Shown here: in pieces, positions 9,701 through 16,776 of the stretch
Layout: each line of letters opens with the position of its first letter
Numbering within the stretch: position 1 is the first letter of the stretch
Source of the DNA: a virus
Reading direction: 5' to 3' (one strand)
Length of the DNA stretch: 55,339 bases
IMG/VR virus record: IMGVR_UViG_3300024261_000039
Coordinates: 1-55,339 of that record
Notes under the pieces: generated by a model
What the model saw: only the letters and a program-made list of their open reading frames with translations
Told to the model about the DNA's origin: nothing
Databases searched by the model: none
Program-made: the position numbers and the translations under genes

Positions 9701-12196
9701 CTGACTCCAAATCCAGATGACGATACTCAAGACAGTCTAGAAAAGGCTATGTTTGAAGTGGAAATGTTACACCAATCTCTAACAGGAATGGCCCATCTGG
9801 GGTACGCTGATCTCCTCACAAGCGTTGGTGGGGCGGCTAAACAATTACTCTCTAAGGGTGTCACCCTCAACCCAGCATTCAAAATACGAAATGTTATTAG
9901 GGATACCTTGACTGCGGTGGCTGTGGCTCCCATGAATCTCAACATCTTCAAGAATGCTTGGGCTGGGTACATGATTGCGAGAGATGCTGATAGCGAAACC
10001 AGAAAAGAAATGCAGTTTGGTGGAGGGGCTTTCTCCCACGGGTTCACCCGTGGCTCAGATGTGGAGGCTACAAAAGCCCTGATTGCGCGAGGTGTACCAC
10101 AAGAGAATATTCTGGACTCCCCGCAAAAAGTATTCGATAGGTTTAAGCAAGGTGCTGTTAACTTATATGAATGGTATGAGGAAGTGGGGTACAACTTAGA
10201 GAATGCCAACAGAGCCGCACAGTTTAAACAGTCGAAAGATAGGGGTGCTAATGCCTTAGAAAGAAACTTTGAAGCAAGAGATCATTTAGATTTTGGATCG
10301 CACGGTGCTAGTAAATTATTACGAGGCTTGACGCAAACGACAGCATTTTTGAACGCTAGGATACAAGGTCTCGACAAGTTAGCCAGAGCCTCTAGAGATA
10401 AGACTACAATCGAAGGCCGTCAGGTTCTTGACACTCAGCAGAAACAATTTTTTGCAATGGCCTCCGCGTATGTTGGCGTGTCCCTAGCCATGTGGTTCAT
10501 GATGAAAGATGACGAGGAGTACCAAAAACTCACGACTCATGAGAGAGCCACTTACCACGTTTTACGAGTTGGAGACTCTATGGTGTACATACCAAGAGCC
10601 TTTGAACTGGGGGCGGTCGCGGAGAGTGTTGAGCGGTTAACCGAGCAGGTATTCAAAGCACTAGAAGGTGAGGGGTTTGACGCTAAGTTTGTGGGTGAGC
10701 GGTTCTTACACCACCTAACCAGCACATTCAATTTTAATTTACCAACCGCCCTTGTGCCAGTGGTAGAAGTCGGGATTAACAAGAACTTCTTCACGGGTGG
10801 GGTGGTGGATAATACATCAGGGTTACGCGAAGACAGGACTAAGAGTACAACATCTAACTTAGCTAAGGCGGCTAGTTGGTTGTTCTCTCCAACGGGGGCT
10901 TTAGGACTTCCTCAAATGACGCCAATACAAGCAGACCACTTTATCCGTGGTTACACTGCTTGGTTTGGTACTACTGTAGCTGGGGTGGTGGACGCGGCAG
11001 TCAACCCAATGATGGAAGGTGCAGAGCCTGAGCCTTTTGATATACTCGACACTCCTGTTCTTAAAGATTTCATTAAAGAGATTGACGGGAAGTCTAGTAA
11101 CTTCTTTGTTGAGGAGTTCTACAAGCGTAGAGAACCTGCTAGGGAAATTGAAGGATCGCTACGGACAGTCCCAGAAGGTGACACTGAGCGTACAGAGGAG
11201 TTGCGCAAACTCGCAGAAGAGAAGGGGGTTGAGTTGTTCTCTGATGTAGGCAGGTCTATGGGTGAGATCAGAAAGGCTCTGAAAGAAAACAGAGCAGACA
11301 GGACTATCTCAGGAGAAGAAAGAGAGCGGGTACGGAAGGAATTGATTAACGAACGGAATCAAATAGCCAGAGAAATCTTTGAGGAAATTAAAGCGGTAGG
11401 TGAGGAAGACGAGGGGGAGGAAGAGAGTGAGAGCAGTGACTCATCTCTTCTTAACCTCATAGGTATAGGTGACGCCCACGCTGATGAAACGAAGGCCACG
11501 GGGGGTAGTGGTAAGTACATTGACCTGTCTCCAGAACCACTAACCCAAAAAGAACTACATGGTAAGAAAGGTAAAGGTCACGTTTTCTATGGGGCAGACG
11601 CTGTGGCTAAGGTTGAAGAGTTTGAAGGTGAGTTGCCACTAGCGGCCAGACGAGTTGTCGAACTTGAGGGTTTCGTAGATGTTCCTTATAAAGACCAGAA
11701 GGGTGTGGTGACCGCAGGTGTGGGGCAGACGGGAGACTTCATCCATCAGTCTTTTATGGACTCCTTTGAAGACCACGTTGACAGAGCGGAAGACAAAATT
11801 CCAAAGCTTAGAAAACTACCCGAAGCGTTACAAGCTGAACTTATCCAAGCTGAGTATCGGGGTGATCTTGGTCAGAGTCCTACGTTTGTGAAGTTGTTCA
11901 ACAACGGACAGTATAAACAGGCGGCCAAGGAATTCTTAGCCAACGATGAATATAAAGGGTACGTGGACGAGAGAGATAGTGGTGGTAAGACTAGTGGGAT
12001 CATCGCTAGGATGGAGGCCGTAAGCAAAGCTGTTAGTGACTACGCTGATAATAGTGGTAGTACCTATATCGTTAAGAAAGGAGATACCTTATTTAAAGTG
12101 GCTAAGAAATACAACCTATCAGTCCCTGAGTTGAAGAAGATGAACAACATCAAAGACGTATCTAAAATCAGGGTTGGTAAAAAGTTGAAAGTTTAA
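3725..12196 (+). CDS. Giant polyvalent virion protein: metallopeptidase, two ART-like domains, muramidase, LysM
   Basis: The 2823-residue protein is probably ejected with the DNA. The N-terminus carries two copies of DFD.MLSDIDAML (residues ~12-54), then a hydrophobic glycine-rich segment (~170-260) and long coiled coils. An HEMLH zinc-peptidase motif lies at 921-925. A first ADP-ribosyltransferase-like domain starts at WYHGT (1102-1106), followed by the strand FASPDPRLAQIFA. A second ART-like module contains IYRAVP (~1515) and later GDW and EWGY. A region like the large-polyvalent-protein domain LPD38 has NPAFKIRNVIRD at 2049. The C-terminus is a GH24-type muramidase with catalytic Glu 2648 and the pattern E-GF-PY-D-G-T-G-G. 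A LysM domain ends it (2781-2823). The start follows TTGGAGTTTAT. Cell-wall drilling is well supported; the effector functions are inferred from motifs. Confidence 0.85.
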   Translation: MESKFGNQQEVDFDAMLSDIDAMLGETSEPSTVEASGGTVDFDTMLSDIDAMLAEPTTATSIEPRTEDRTWVGDMIDDKSSVYNQFNDAISNDFTKQITMGANAGFEGMLRTADTLFSDGVDGEYINRLKQNSRDVEDSLSEEQKTANRKEFFTDNPDGSWSVNSDAFLDFDKVTGVMAQGVGSLIPTMMGGGAIRGAGAIQVGGKSINKGINFLAGKVGATKTLTSRPKLREFLKKAGSKGLGFGASSTSMVVGGVSGDIQDHVRSMPIEILSKAPIYLEKRDELLDQGIPLAKAEIQAREEVALELGHWGMAKSAPLAMLLGTYAGRYIEDAFTSKVTGGLLKKSLIGLVVESGTEAGEGAQEQLVKNIQTQKVDPSVKTWQGVGESSVAEGLGGFGVAGGMSVAGGAVRKLGMKGADLRQREELLSQQLNQDGSTRVQDHLDEQLRQPQEQEQQSEEQVIFTEEDMAELQRLEAIVLEEERAELALSRHRESKRRQQEILNRSVSNLGGEVVSSEIDSAYQQVDTQNQEQVEAAYAQQERQGAGSPDSLEDLNTGATLATTLSDRAVNRFNSGIQQAEEHAIAEDEKSERLLSAIAKRDAILSKHPDFHGETLVFLDEIQESVQGEAVVKKIAEREITALNNAVDSLEALPKMTEQQGRLYEDAVELLDMGGMGVDIANTLTQRIQRTLPTTETVVEETEQVTEQVAETPHVGKVTRRFEGESSDGIHPPTVYTGAIDGIDVEIYQDELSGVWGYEDPSTGNLIDLSENEKYNYPKEAIKKLTTIVGDPTVDVDTLRKADVKIPSSKSKGFEVDEDPNDLDDLSFSTGEGQVSGETTETISSLLSSTYRKAKALLKNKEIVVVQSVADLPQAMQERGRANASLDVTKRVEGLYDPQTKTTFIVADQVSKETINKVFLHEMLHKALAENPKLKAKLEGNIGGLKKVFEQVESGEFSGANKKIYEAAMSRVDKANTSPEQRFEEFLAYIVTEYNNNPNSLPEHIQKFVKDLIAQVRQALMGMGVELKNLSPADLNAMAIAAIKTQGVETQGDGVLGSNEYQGNDPKEREEWLASEAKGLDMSTPARMARAIKMGYDITKRWYHGTPVVFNTTDPNNPIGIHTKHTTDLAGTKYTATYTEASHPTNPAGLETYDQNGLTFASPDPRLAQIFAKEDRENPNIIPLFVKAEKTFDGRDKAQREELFAQLVLDLHDTDSIQFANFKRAGRSNEHRGLGDLSDKHNWWGDGSHNEKLQEILDDTNHEKYAYLVGRIEGYLKKQIAGIQNGDFVQLEQVSTVEALKELGYDSLYVSEEPNVNIDQHEYTTEYKSFDTKNEADTFLEEQLKVWEVTKDNLVAIADSYNYMYPHTSTQSRMDEALSEAEELKPIRLDSGGEFEVSYRKRLEAERSDPQSSRNIAVFDPSQLRSPHAAFDTERAQSNDLLASQAPISTSEEYRMEHTSSARGEGRSADDLSNVYPDDLYTHGVQYYGTGDVGDQNAIDILADLKDNPNGIVTIYRAVPPDVDEINHGDWVTITESYAQEHGERHMEREGFHVISEEVRAKDIFTDGDSLHEWGYHPATFAPMESVKGDTESTSEKSQDDFLFSIAQTNDPDANSAMGKMGPTNTPKSPKDRLEKTAKNVRGFFTRQNLADQYDSFRRIGDKKTSWMLARMSNLGSNIVEGAIKIGSPIFHEDGSGGMTYKAGSRSLTDILAPLQGEIDYFLAFRAGHRAEDFLRSAEVGNVQVNDLTYTMKLAKKRRTAIRNAIKNRVNLTRAERKSLIAEEKEINAHLKVKKAELKVAREKAKSKEKLFTPAEVQALKNLPDTLEGDIGGRSRREVYEEVAKEFDAMHEDFVQLGVDTGLFSEQQAQEWRDGGVYIPFHRLNDDDEQTSMHSPSGLTKLTEQDGTHTLKGSEKNLDDLLTNVLMNWAHITDAALHNQAATSVTRDLHQDGGIAKAEIFQGNKTQYEEAQKDENRYVYWVRMGGEKVLIELTPNPDDDTQDSLEKAMFEVEMLHQSLTGMAHLGYADLLTSVGGAAKQLLSKGVTLNPAFKIRNVIRDTLTAVAVAPMNLNIFKNAWAGYMIARDADSETRKEMQFGGGAFSHGFTRGSDVEATKALIARGVPQENILDSPQKVFDRFKQGAVNLYEWYEEVGYNLENANRAAQFKQSKDRGANALERNFEARDHLDFGSHGASKLLRGLTQTTAFLNARIQGLDKLARASRDKTTIEGRQVLDTQQKQFFAMASAYVGVSLAMWFMMKDDEEYQKLTTHERATYHVLRVGDSMVYIPRAFELGAVAESVERLTEQVFKALEGEGFDAKFVGERFLHHLTSTFNFNLPTALVPVVEVGINKNFFTGGVVDNTSGLREDRTKSTTSNLAKAASWLFSPTGALGLPQMTPIQADHFIRGYTAWFGTTVAGVVDAAVNPMMEGAEPEPFDILDTPVLKDFIKEIDGKSSNFFVEEFYKRREPAREIEGSLRTVPEGDTERTEELRKLAEEKGVELFSDVGRSMGEIRKALKENRADRTISGEERERVRKELINERNQIAREIFEEIKAVGEEDEGEEESESSDSSLLNLIGIGDAHADETKATGGSGKYIDLSPEPLTQKELHGKKGKGHVFYGADAVAKVEEFEGELPLAARRVVELEGFVDVPYKDQKGVVTAGVGQTGDFIHQSFMDSFEDHVDRAEDKIPKLRKLPEALQAELIQAEYRGDLGQSPTFVKLFNNGQYKQAAKEFLANDEYKGYVDERDSGGKTSGIIARMEAVSKAVSDYADNSGSTYIVKKGDTLFKVAKKYNLSVPELKKMNNIKDVSKIRVGKKLKV

Positions 12197-12202
12197 TATA
12201 CT
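12174..12202 (+). promoter_or_regulatory. Candidate sigma70 promoter at the end of the giant gene
   Basis: TTGGTA (12174-12179), a 17-base spacer and TATACT (12197-12202). The -10 directly follows the TAA stop of the giant gene. The predicted start near 12209 falls three bases before the closing stem of the structured RNA candidate. The -35 is weak. Confidence 0.35.
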
Positions 12203-12208
12203 GAAGAT

Positions 12209-12266
12209 GAGAGGCAGAAGGTAGTGCGAAAGCACAAGGGACTCCATCCCTGTTGGCCTTCTGCCT
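12209..12266 (+). ncRNA. Candidate three-way-junction RNA
   Basis: A 10-bp outer stem (AGGCAGAAGG 12212-12221 with CCTTCTGCCT 12257-12266) encloses two perfect hairpins: GTGC-GAAA-GCAC with a GNRA tetraloop (12224-12235) and AGGGA-CTCCA-TCCCT (12237-12251). A promoter-like pair lies immediately upstream. No good U-run follows, so it could be a processed 3' end of the late mRNA, an independent small RNA, or a pause or termination structure between the convergent late and integrase transcripts. Confidence 0.4.
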
Positions 12267-12315
12267 TTCACCCTTGACAGCATTTAGACAGCACGACTCC
12301 TAAGTTATTGATATA

Positions 12316-12368
12316 TATAAGAGTCATAAGTATCATTGTAAACTTAAATGGTACATATGACTCTTATA
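12316..12368. repeat. Inverted repeat beside the integrase gene, possible attP or terminator
   Basis: Perfect 13-bp arms TATAAGAGTCATA (12316-12328) and its complement (12356-12368) flank a 27-base AT-rich centre. Imperfect TTGAT/ATCAA extensions lie outside. It sits 50 bases beyond the integrase stop codon, a usual place for attP and integrase arm or core sites. No tRNA-like sequence is seen here. A bidirectional terminator is the alternative. The rest of 12197-12417 holds no gene. Confidence 0.4.
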
Positions 12369-12417
12369 AATCAAGGGCTTAGGGTGTGGTAATTCAAACA
12401 TATACGCTCACTATACG

Positions 12418-13611
12418 CTAGGTATACTCTCCATTCGACAACATTCGGACAGCCTCCAATCGCTCCATCATCTTACCACCATTATCCCCCGCCTCTGTAG
12501 GAATAAACTTGCTGTACGTCTTTGCTGTAAATGCCCAATTACTATGACCCATCTGTTGAGATACCCACATAGGATGCTCTCCCGCACTTAGCATTTGGGA
12601 GCAGTAAGTATGTCGCATCTGGTAAGGTCTTCTATAACGAACCCCCGCCTTCTTCAAGATGGTCACCCACCGTCTATACAAATCATTTGAATTCTTCCAA
12701 CGAGTCGGTGCTGTCTTAGTCGCATCCCACCCAGTTGAGCCTATCGGTTCTTGGAAAACTTCCTCTCCCTTTAAATAGGTTAATGCCTTCTGAGACTTCA
12801 AGACTGCGAGAGCAGGGGGCAGTAGTTCAACTGTCCGTGTACCTGCCGATGTCTTCGTGTCCTGTAAGTCTTCAGAGTGGTGGGTCAGAGAATGACAAAC
12901 GTGGACAGTACCCGTGACCAAGTCAACATCACGCCACGAAAGCGCAAACAACTCCGATGGCCTCAAGCCTGTCCAGAACCCAAATTCAATCAAGGCTTTA
13001 ATCTGTCCAGTTGCTGTGTTAACTATGGCGTTGATCTCTGCAATGGAGAATGGGTCGATACTTTCCTTGGTAACTTTCTTTTCAAAGAAACTACGGCCTA
13101 ACTTTCTCCCGTATATCGGGTTGCTAGGAATCACATCGTCATCCACGGCCTCATTCAAAGTCTGCCTCAACACTGTGAGCATGGAGTTTGCTCTGGATCG
13201 GGTTGGGTTAAACGAGCGAATGCACTTCTTGATGTCTGACCACGTTAACTCATGTATCTGAATCTTACCCAACGTGGGTGACAACTCATTGTTGACGATA
13301 CGTGTGTAGTTGTAGACCGTCACGGGCGCGAGGTCTGTCCTCTCCAGAAATCTAGACAGATAGAAATCTAGGACGGAAGTCTTAGTCTCTGCTATGGCGC
13401 GTTTGGAATTAGGAAAGAAGTCTGCATACGCAAACGTCCCTCGCTCAATTGCATCTAACACACTCGCTCTTCTGAGTACTGCTTTCTTGAACCCCGCCTT
13501 GGTTGGTGGGATTGCGAGTCGTTCACGGCAACGCTGACCGTTAAACGTGAACGATATTTCTACTGACGATTCGGACGCCTTACGACATCCTTTGTACTTT
13601 GGCTCACCCAT
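12418..13611 (-). CDS. int: Tyrosine integrase
   Basis: The 397-residue protein is a site-specific recombinase of the lambda/P4 integrase family. An N-terminal arm-binding region (1-75) precedes the SAM-like core-binding domain (~78-160) and the catalytic domain (~185-390). Catalytic residues visible are Arg217 (GLRPSE), Arg333 in YQMRHTY (the first His of HxxR is replaced by Tyr, as in some P4-type enzymes), His356 (MGHSN) and nucleophile Tyr366. The ATG at 13611 lies inside the preceding xis-like gene (52-base overlap). It is the last gene of the leftward early operon, so its expression should follow the promoter at 19133-19161. It integrates and, with Xis, excises the prophage. Confidence 0.92.
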   Translation of the reverse strand: MGEPKYKGCRKASESSVEISFTFNGQRCRERLAIPPTKAGFKKAVLRRASVLDAIERGTFAYADFFPNSKRAIAETKTSVLDFYLSRFLERTDLAPVTVYNYTRIVNNELSPTLGKIQIHELTWSDIKKCIRSFNPTRSRANSMLTVLRQTLNEAVDDDVIPSNPIYGRKLGRSFFEKKVTKESIDPFSIAEINAIVNTATGQIKALIEFGFWTGLRPSELFALSWRDVDLVTGTVHVCHSLTHHSEDLQDTKTSAGTRTVELLPPALAVLKSQKALTYLKGEEVFQEPIGSTGWDATKTAPTRWKNSNDLYRRWVTILKKAGVRYRRPYQMRHTYCSQMLSAGEHPMWVSQQMGHSNWAFTAKTYSKFIPTEAGDNGGKMMERLEAVRMLSNGEYT

Positions 13612-13760
13612 GCCTCATACCCCTCTATATCAATGTGTACCCGCCCATCAGGTGACTTAACAGTGAACTGCCAAGCACCCGTGGACACCTTTTCTCTGAT
13701 GGCACGTTCTGAATACCCCGTAAGGTCTGCCATCTTCTTGATTAAAACATATCGGGTCAC
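13560..13760 (-). CDS. Excisionase-like winged-helix DNA-binding protein
   Basis: The 66-residue product matches the AlpA/Xis-like MerR-type helix-turn-helix pattern: YVLIKKMADLTGYSERAIREKV, a wing with GRVHIDIEGYEAWV, and a basic tail. I chose the GTG at 13760, one base after the upstream stop, because a longer ATG-initiated frame (from 13868) would overlap the upstream gene by more than 100 bases with unrelated sequence. No strong ribosome site is visible, so expression probably depends on coupling. It overlaps int by 52 bases, the usual xis-int arrangement, and likely steers integrase toward excision. Confidence 0.6.
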   Translation of the reverse strand: MTRYVLIKKMADLTGYSERAIREKVSTGAWQFTVKSPDGRVHIDIEGYEAWVSQSTKDVVRRPNRQ

Positions 13761-13761
13761 G

Positions 13762-14256
13762 TTAACCGTGGAGATAAGCTGAAGAAAATGTGTGGGTTGA
13801 GGGGTTAATGCCCCGCAGTCCACCTGTATTGTTAAAAAGGAGTGGCGGTTCTTCTGACTCTGCCACACCTGCCATTAGAATGTTAATACAATCCATGTAC
13901 ATATCGCGTTTGTTCCATATCCACCCACCCTTCTCATTCTTTTGGTAGTTTGCGAAAGTTGCCCCGCTGATGGACTTCTCTCGCTCTGGCCCATCGTTGG
14001 TGTCAAGGTTGAGGGCATACGTGACAATACCTTCTCCCGTAGCGTTGAACACCATACCGTCCATACAGTCTAGGTGACATCCCGATTCAAACACCACGAC
14101 TTCTCTGCCCCAATAGATGTTCAAATCTCTGATACATCTGGTTAAATATTTCCTGAGAAACCTACACTCCGCATCTTCTGGCAACTTAGCTATCTTTGCC
14201 TCAAGTGTCAGGCCACGAATGCCCCGCACTTTACCTCTCCCTGTTGTGCTACTCAT
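13762..14256 (-). CDS. Hypothetical protein of early operon
   Basis: A 164-residue soluble protein of no recognised family, with a basic N-terminus (TTGRGKVRGIRGLTLEAKI), a central hydrophobic strand pair around REVVVFESGCHLDCMDGMVF, and several Cys residues. The start ATG overlaps the stop of the upstream 98-residue gene as ATGA. It lies between DUF3310/replication genes and xis-int. The strict operon context supports a real gene; function unknown. Confidence 0.5.
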   Translation of the reverse strand: MSSTTGRGKVRGIRGLTLEAKIAKLPEDAECRFLRKYLTRCIRDLNIYWGREVVVFESGCHLDCMDGMVFNATGEGIVTYALNLDTNDGPEREKSISGATFANYQKNEKGGWIWNKRDMYMDCINILMAGVAESEEPPLLFNNTGGLRGINPSTHTFSSAYLHG

Positions 14257-14549
14257 AGGTATAGCATCTCCTTGATATAAGAAACCCTCGCGCCTTGAGC
14301 CTTGGCCTCTTTGCGAATCTCAACCTCAGTCATACGCTGACCACCATGCAGTGCATATGTCGGTTTCCAATCGCCAATCTCAGTCGGTATGAGTGAGTAA
14401 CTAAATCCACTCTGGTGCTTGATCCTCAAACTGGTTACAGGTCTGCGAGTACCTGCTTCATACGATGGGGAGGGCTTGCTCTCATCGTCTTTGTACACGG
14501 GAGTCTTCGGCACTCCTTTCGTTCCCGCCTTGCGTCCCGCCTTAGCCAT
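14253..14549 (-). CDS. Hypothetical small basic protein
   Basis: A 98-residue protein with a Lys/Arg/Gly-rich N-terminus (AKAGRKAGTKGVPKTP) and a C-terminal helix rich in Glu and Arg. The ALHGGQRMTEVEIRKEAKAQG segment resembles a small DNA-binding helix pair, but no named family is recognised. The start overlaps the end of the DUF3310 gene by 8 bases and its stop overlaps the next start as ATGA, so it is translationally coupled on both sides. Confidence 0.5.
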   Translation of the reverse strand: MAKAGRKAGTKGVPKTPVYKDDESKPSPSYEAGTRRPVTSLRIKHQSGFSYSLIPTEIGDWKPTYALHGGQRMTEVEIRKEAKAQGARVSYIKEMLYL

Positions 14550-14892
14550 TCACAACCCCCGATACTTTAGGTTTAGGGTTCCGCTGAGAGTAGGTGCTAC
14601 TGTGATGTTTCTCACGCTTAGTCAAGTACGCGATCATCCGTAACAAATAGAAACTTCCCTTCAACAGAGAGGACAACCCGCCCTTGCCCCTGTAACGCAA
14701 CACGTACTTGAGAACCTGAGATAAATAGAATGCCTCTTTGCCATCACGGATATCTGCGACAGCAGTCTCAATGATGTCAATCACCTCTAGCCCAGTGTCA
14801 CCAAATTTATAGTGCGATGGGTTATTTACTTCTCGATCTCTAGCCTCGTCCAACAACCGCCCATTGTGTGCGACATGATCTACCTCAGACAT
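14542..14892 (-). CDS. DUF3310 family protein
   Basis: The 116-residue protein shows the DUF3310 signature: VNNPSHYKFGDTGLEVIDIIE, then FYLSQVLKYVLRYRGKGG and a helix ending in YLLRMIAYL. The family is widespread in phages and often annotated as a nucleotide-kinase-like protein, without a proven function. It lies between the SNF2-type helicase and xis-int in the leftward operon. Its first bases overlap the tiny membrane ORF upstream. Confidence 0.75.
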   Translation of the reverse strand: MSEVDHVAHNGRLLDEARDREVNNPSHYKFGDTGLEVIDIIETAVADIRDGKEAFYLSQVLKYVLRYRGKGGLSSLLKGSFYLLRMIAYLTKREKHHSSTYSQRNPKPKVSGVVNG

Positions 14893-14999
14893 TTACAACT
14901 CTCCATAACTAATAATAACTTCCCGAATAAAAAACTTGATACCCCTACAATTGCAATGATGGGGGCAATGAATAATAGGTACACCCCCAACACAACCAT
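14880..14999 (-). CDS. Tiny membrane protein (39 aa)
   Basis: A 39-codon frame fills the gap between the helicase and DUF3310. It encodes a single hydrophobic segment (VVLGVYLLFIAPIIAIVGV, then SSFLFGKLLLV) and a short Cys-rich tail. The ATG lies 11 bases past the helicase stop, and the end overlaps the DUF3310 start by 13 bases. The ribosome site is weak, so it may be chance coding. It is kept because the flanking gaps are otherwise closed and a similar tiny membrane ORF heads the operon. Confidence 0.35.
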   Translation of the reverse strand: MVVLGVYLLFIAPIIAIVGVSSFLFGKLLLVMESCKCLR

Positions 15000-15010
15000 G
15001 TATAAGTAAC

Positions 15011-16360
15011 TCACGCTAACCCCTCTAGTAATGACTTCTGCACATCTTGTTTATGCACCAATGCACGGACAACCTTCTCGTCAATAGTGTCAGTAGTGAC
15101 TAGGTGATGTGCAGTCACCGTGCCTGATACCCCTTGTCTGTAGAGTCTCCCAATGGCTTGTTGGAACTGCTCATTACTCCACGTTGGGGAGAAGAAACAC
15201 ATTCGCGTGGCTCCACCTTTCTGAAGGTTGAGTCCGTGGGCCATGGAGCCATAGTGACCGCACAGCACTGGCAACTTAACCTTTGGGTTATTCCACCGAT
15301 CAACAACACCCTCATCTTTTATATGTTCAACCGTGGGGAATCTCGCCTTGATCCGTTCCCAATCTGATTTAAATTCGTAGAAGACTAGTAAGGGTTTGTC
15401 ATCCCCCTCAATCAACTCACCCAAGGCATACAGCTTGGCATCGTGGATGATGTGAGAAAACCCATCCTCGTCATACACAAACCCATTCGCACATTGCCGC
15501 AACTTTCCTGACAACACAGCGGCATTGACAGCAGTGATAGGAGTTTGATTCAGTTCCAGATAAAAATCTCGCTCCAACTCCGTATAAACTTTCTTAGCGT
15601 TGTGGTTCTGAGTAACGCGGATGGTGTTGTGGATCAGGGGCGGGAGGTCTAAGTAATCCTCTGCCGATAATCTCAGCGTGATGTCTGATATAGCTTGGGT
15701 GATGCGCGTCACGGAACCGTCCTTCGGCTCCCATGTATATTCCATGTAGTCGGTAGGGTAGAAGTACCTCTTTTTAAAAATCCTAAACGACTTACCTAAC
15801 CTCTCACCCCCATCGATTAAAAAATATTGGGGCCATAAAGACAGGAGAGTGTCTGCCGATGGTGTGGCTGACATCATGTAAACCCTTTCAACTTTCTTGC
15901 GAATCTTCTTCATGATCTTGACCCGCTTAGAGTTGTGAGTCTTCAAGGCACTGGCCTCGTCACAGATCACAGTGTCGAAAGGAAACTCCTTACCCTCATA
16001 AAATTTGTACAGCCACTCCAACAAGTTATAACTAACCACAACAATCTGCGGTAACTCACCGTTCAAGATATCTGATCGTTGGGTTGGCGTCCCTGTCAGC
16101 ACGGTCATGGTCATATGACGTAAGTGATCCCAACCCTGTAACTCCTGTAGCCACACATCCTTCGCTACCCGTGGGGGAGCAACAACCAAGGTGTTCTTTG
16201 TTCTTCCAAGCACCATGAGGTCAAGGATTAAGGTCAGGGCAGAGACTGTCTTCCCAAGACCACAGTCCTCTGCGACATAGCACCCGCCCTTATCTGATAA
16301 CTCAAGCCCTACCGCCACCACGCGGTTTTGGTAGGGGTGCATTTGATTACGAGTGAGCAT
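15011..16360 (-). CDS. SNF2/DEAD-type superfamily 2 helicase
   Basis: The 449-residue ATPase has motif I GLGKT (34-38), motif II DEAS (134-137), motif III SAT (164-166) and motif VI QAIGRLYRQG (401-410), spanning two RecA-like lobes without extra domains. Such compact SNF2-like helicases occur in phage replication cassettes with VRR-NUC nucleases, as here (16773-17048). The ATG at 16360 is preferred over the adjacent TTG at 16363 because GAAGG stands five bases upstream. It probably remodels or unwinds DNA during replication or recombination. Confidence 0.85.
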   Translation of the reverse strand: MLTRNQMHPYQNRVVAVGLELSDKGGCYVAEDCGLGKTVSALTLILDLMVLGRTKNTLVVAPPRVAKDVWLQELQGWDHLRHMTMTVLTGTPTQRSDILNGELPQIVVVSYNLLEWLYKFYEGKEFPFDTVICDEASALKTHNSKRVKIMKKIRKKVERVYMMSATPSADTLLSLWPQYFLIDGGERLGKSFRIFKKRYFYPTDYMEYTWEPKDGSVTRITQAISDITLRLSAEDYLDLPPLIHNTIRVTQNHNAKKVYTELERDFYLELNQTPITAVNAAVLSGKLRQCANGFVYDEDGFSHIIHDAKLYALGELIEGDDKPLLVFYEFKSDWERIKARFPTVEHIKDEGVVDRWNNPKVKLPVLCGHYGSMAHGLNLQKGGATRMCFFSPTWSNEQFQQAIGRLYRQGVSGTVTAHHLVTTDTIDEKVVRALVHKQDVQKSLLEGLA

Positions 16361-16643
16361 CAAGACCTTCGATTGAGATGATGGGCCTTCCCTTCAACAA
16401 GACCTCAGCGTCATTCTCTAACGTGACTAACCTAGCATTGAGATCATCGAGAGCGTGTCTCGTAGATGTCCGTAGGTGTAGGTACTCTTCTGATGGCATC
16501 ACGGTGAGTTGTTCAACCGTGGACACCTCAACTGCCAACTCAGCTACAGTGTTACTGACGCGGTTTATCTCTGACAAACCAAAGGCCGAGAGGCCACACG
16601 CTATCCCAAGTAAGAGGATTAGACACGCTTCAAACCTCGTCAT
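16347..16643 (-). CDS. Membrane-anchored coiled-coil protein
   Basis: A 98-residue protein with one N-terminal membrane segment (ACLILLLGIACGLSAFGL) followed by a predicted coiled coil (residues 25-85). An AAGGAGAC ribosome site precedes the ATG. It overlaps the 48-residue frame upstream by 14 bases and the helicase downstream by 14. The topology resembles small phage spanin or Rz-like proteins, but its position among replication genes argues against lysis; function unknown. Confidence 0.55.
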   Translation of the reverse strand: MTRFEACLILLLGIACGLSAFGLSEINRVSNTVAELAVEVSTVEQLTVMPSEEYLHLRTSTRHALDDLNARLVTLENDAEVLLKGRPIISIEGLDAHS

Positions 16644-16776
16644 TGTCTGTCTCCTTACATAATTTTATCAGGTACTCCTCAACCCCCGTGGGTTGTTTTT
16701 CTTCCATATAAACATCACCAATCACAGGTTGTGGGGGCAATACCCACTCGATAATCCTGCACCAAATATTACTCAT
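16630..16776 (-). CDS. Small hypothetical protein (48 aa)
   Basis: The ATG overlaps the stop of the VRR-NUC gene as ATGA and the frame closes the gap to the membrane coiled-coil gene. The product is acidic at its C-terminus, with aromatic and Pro residues in the middle (IIEWVLPPQPVIGDVYMEEKQ). No family is recognised. Tight packing and coupled start are the evidence that it is real. Confidence 0.5.
   Translation of the reverse strand: MSNIWCRIIEWVLPPQPVIGDVYMEEKQPTGVEEYLIKLCKETDNDEV

Noticed and set aside
9727-10209. 160-codon minus-strand frame inside the giant virion gene
   Set aside because: It lies wholly within a well-supported coding region (LPD38-like domain), with no promoter, ribosome site or recognisable motifs.
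12270-12417. attP overlapping a tRNA gene end
   Set aside because: No T-arm-like GGTTCGAATCC sequence is present in the region, so a tRNA-type attachment site cannot be supported.
13560-13868. 102-residue version of the Xis-like protein
   Set aside because: Its extra N-terminus overlaps the upstream gene by over 100 bases and lacks family features; the GTG at 13760 starts directly before the conserved fold.
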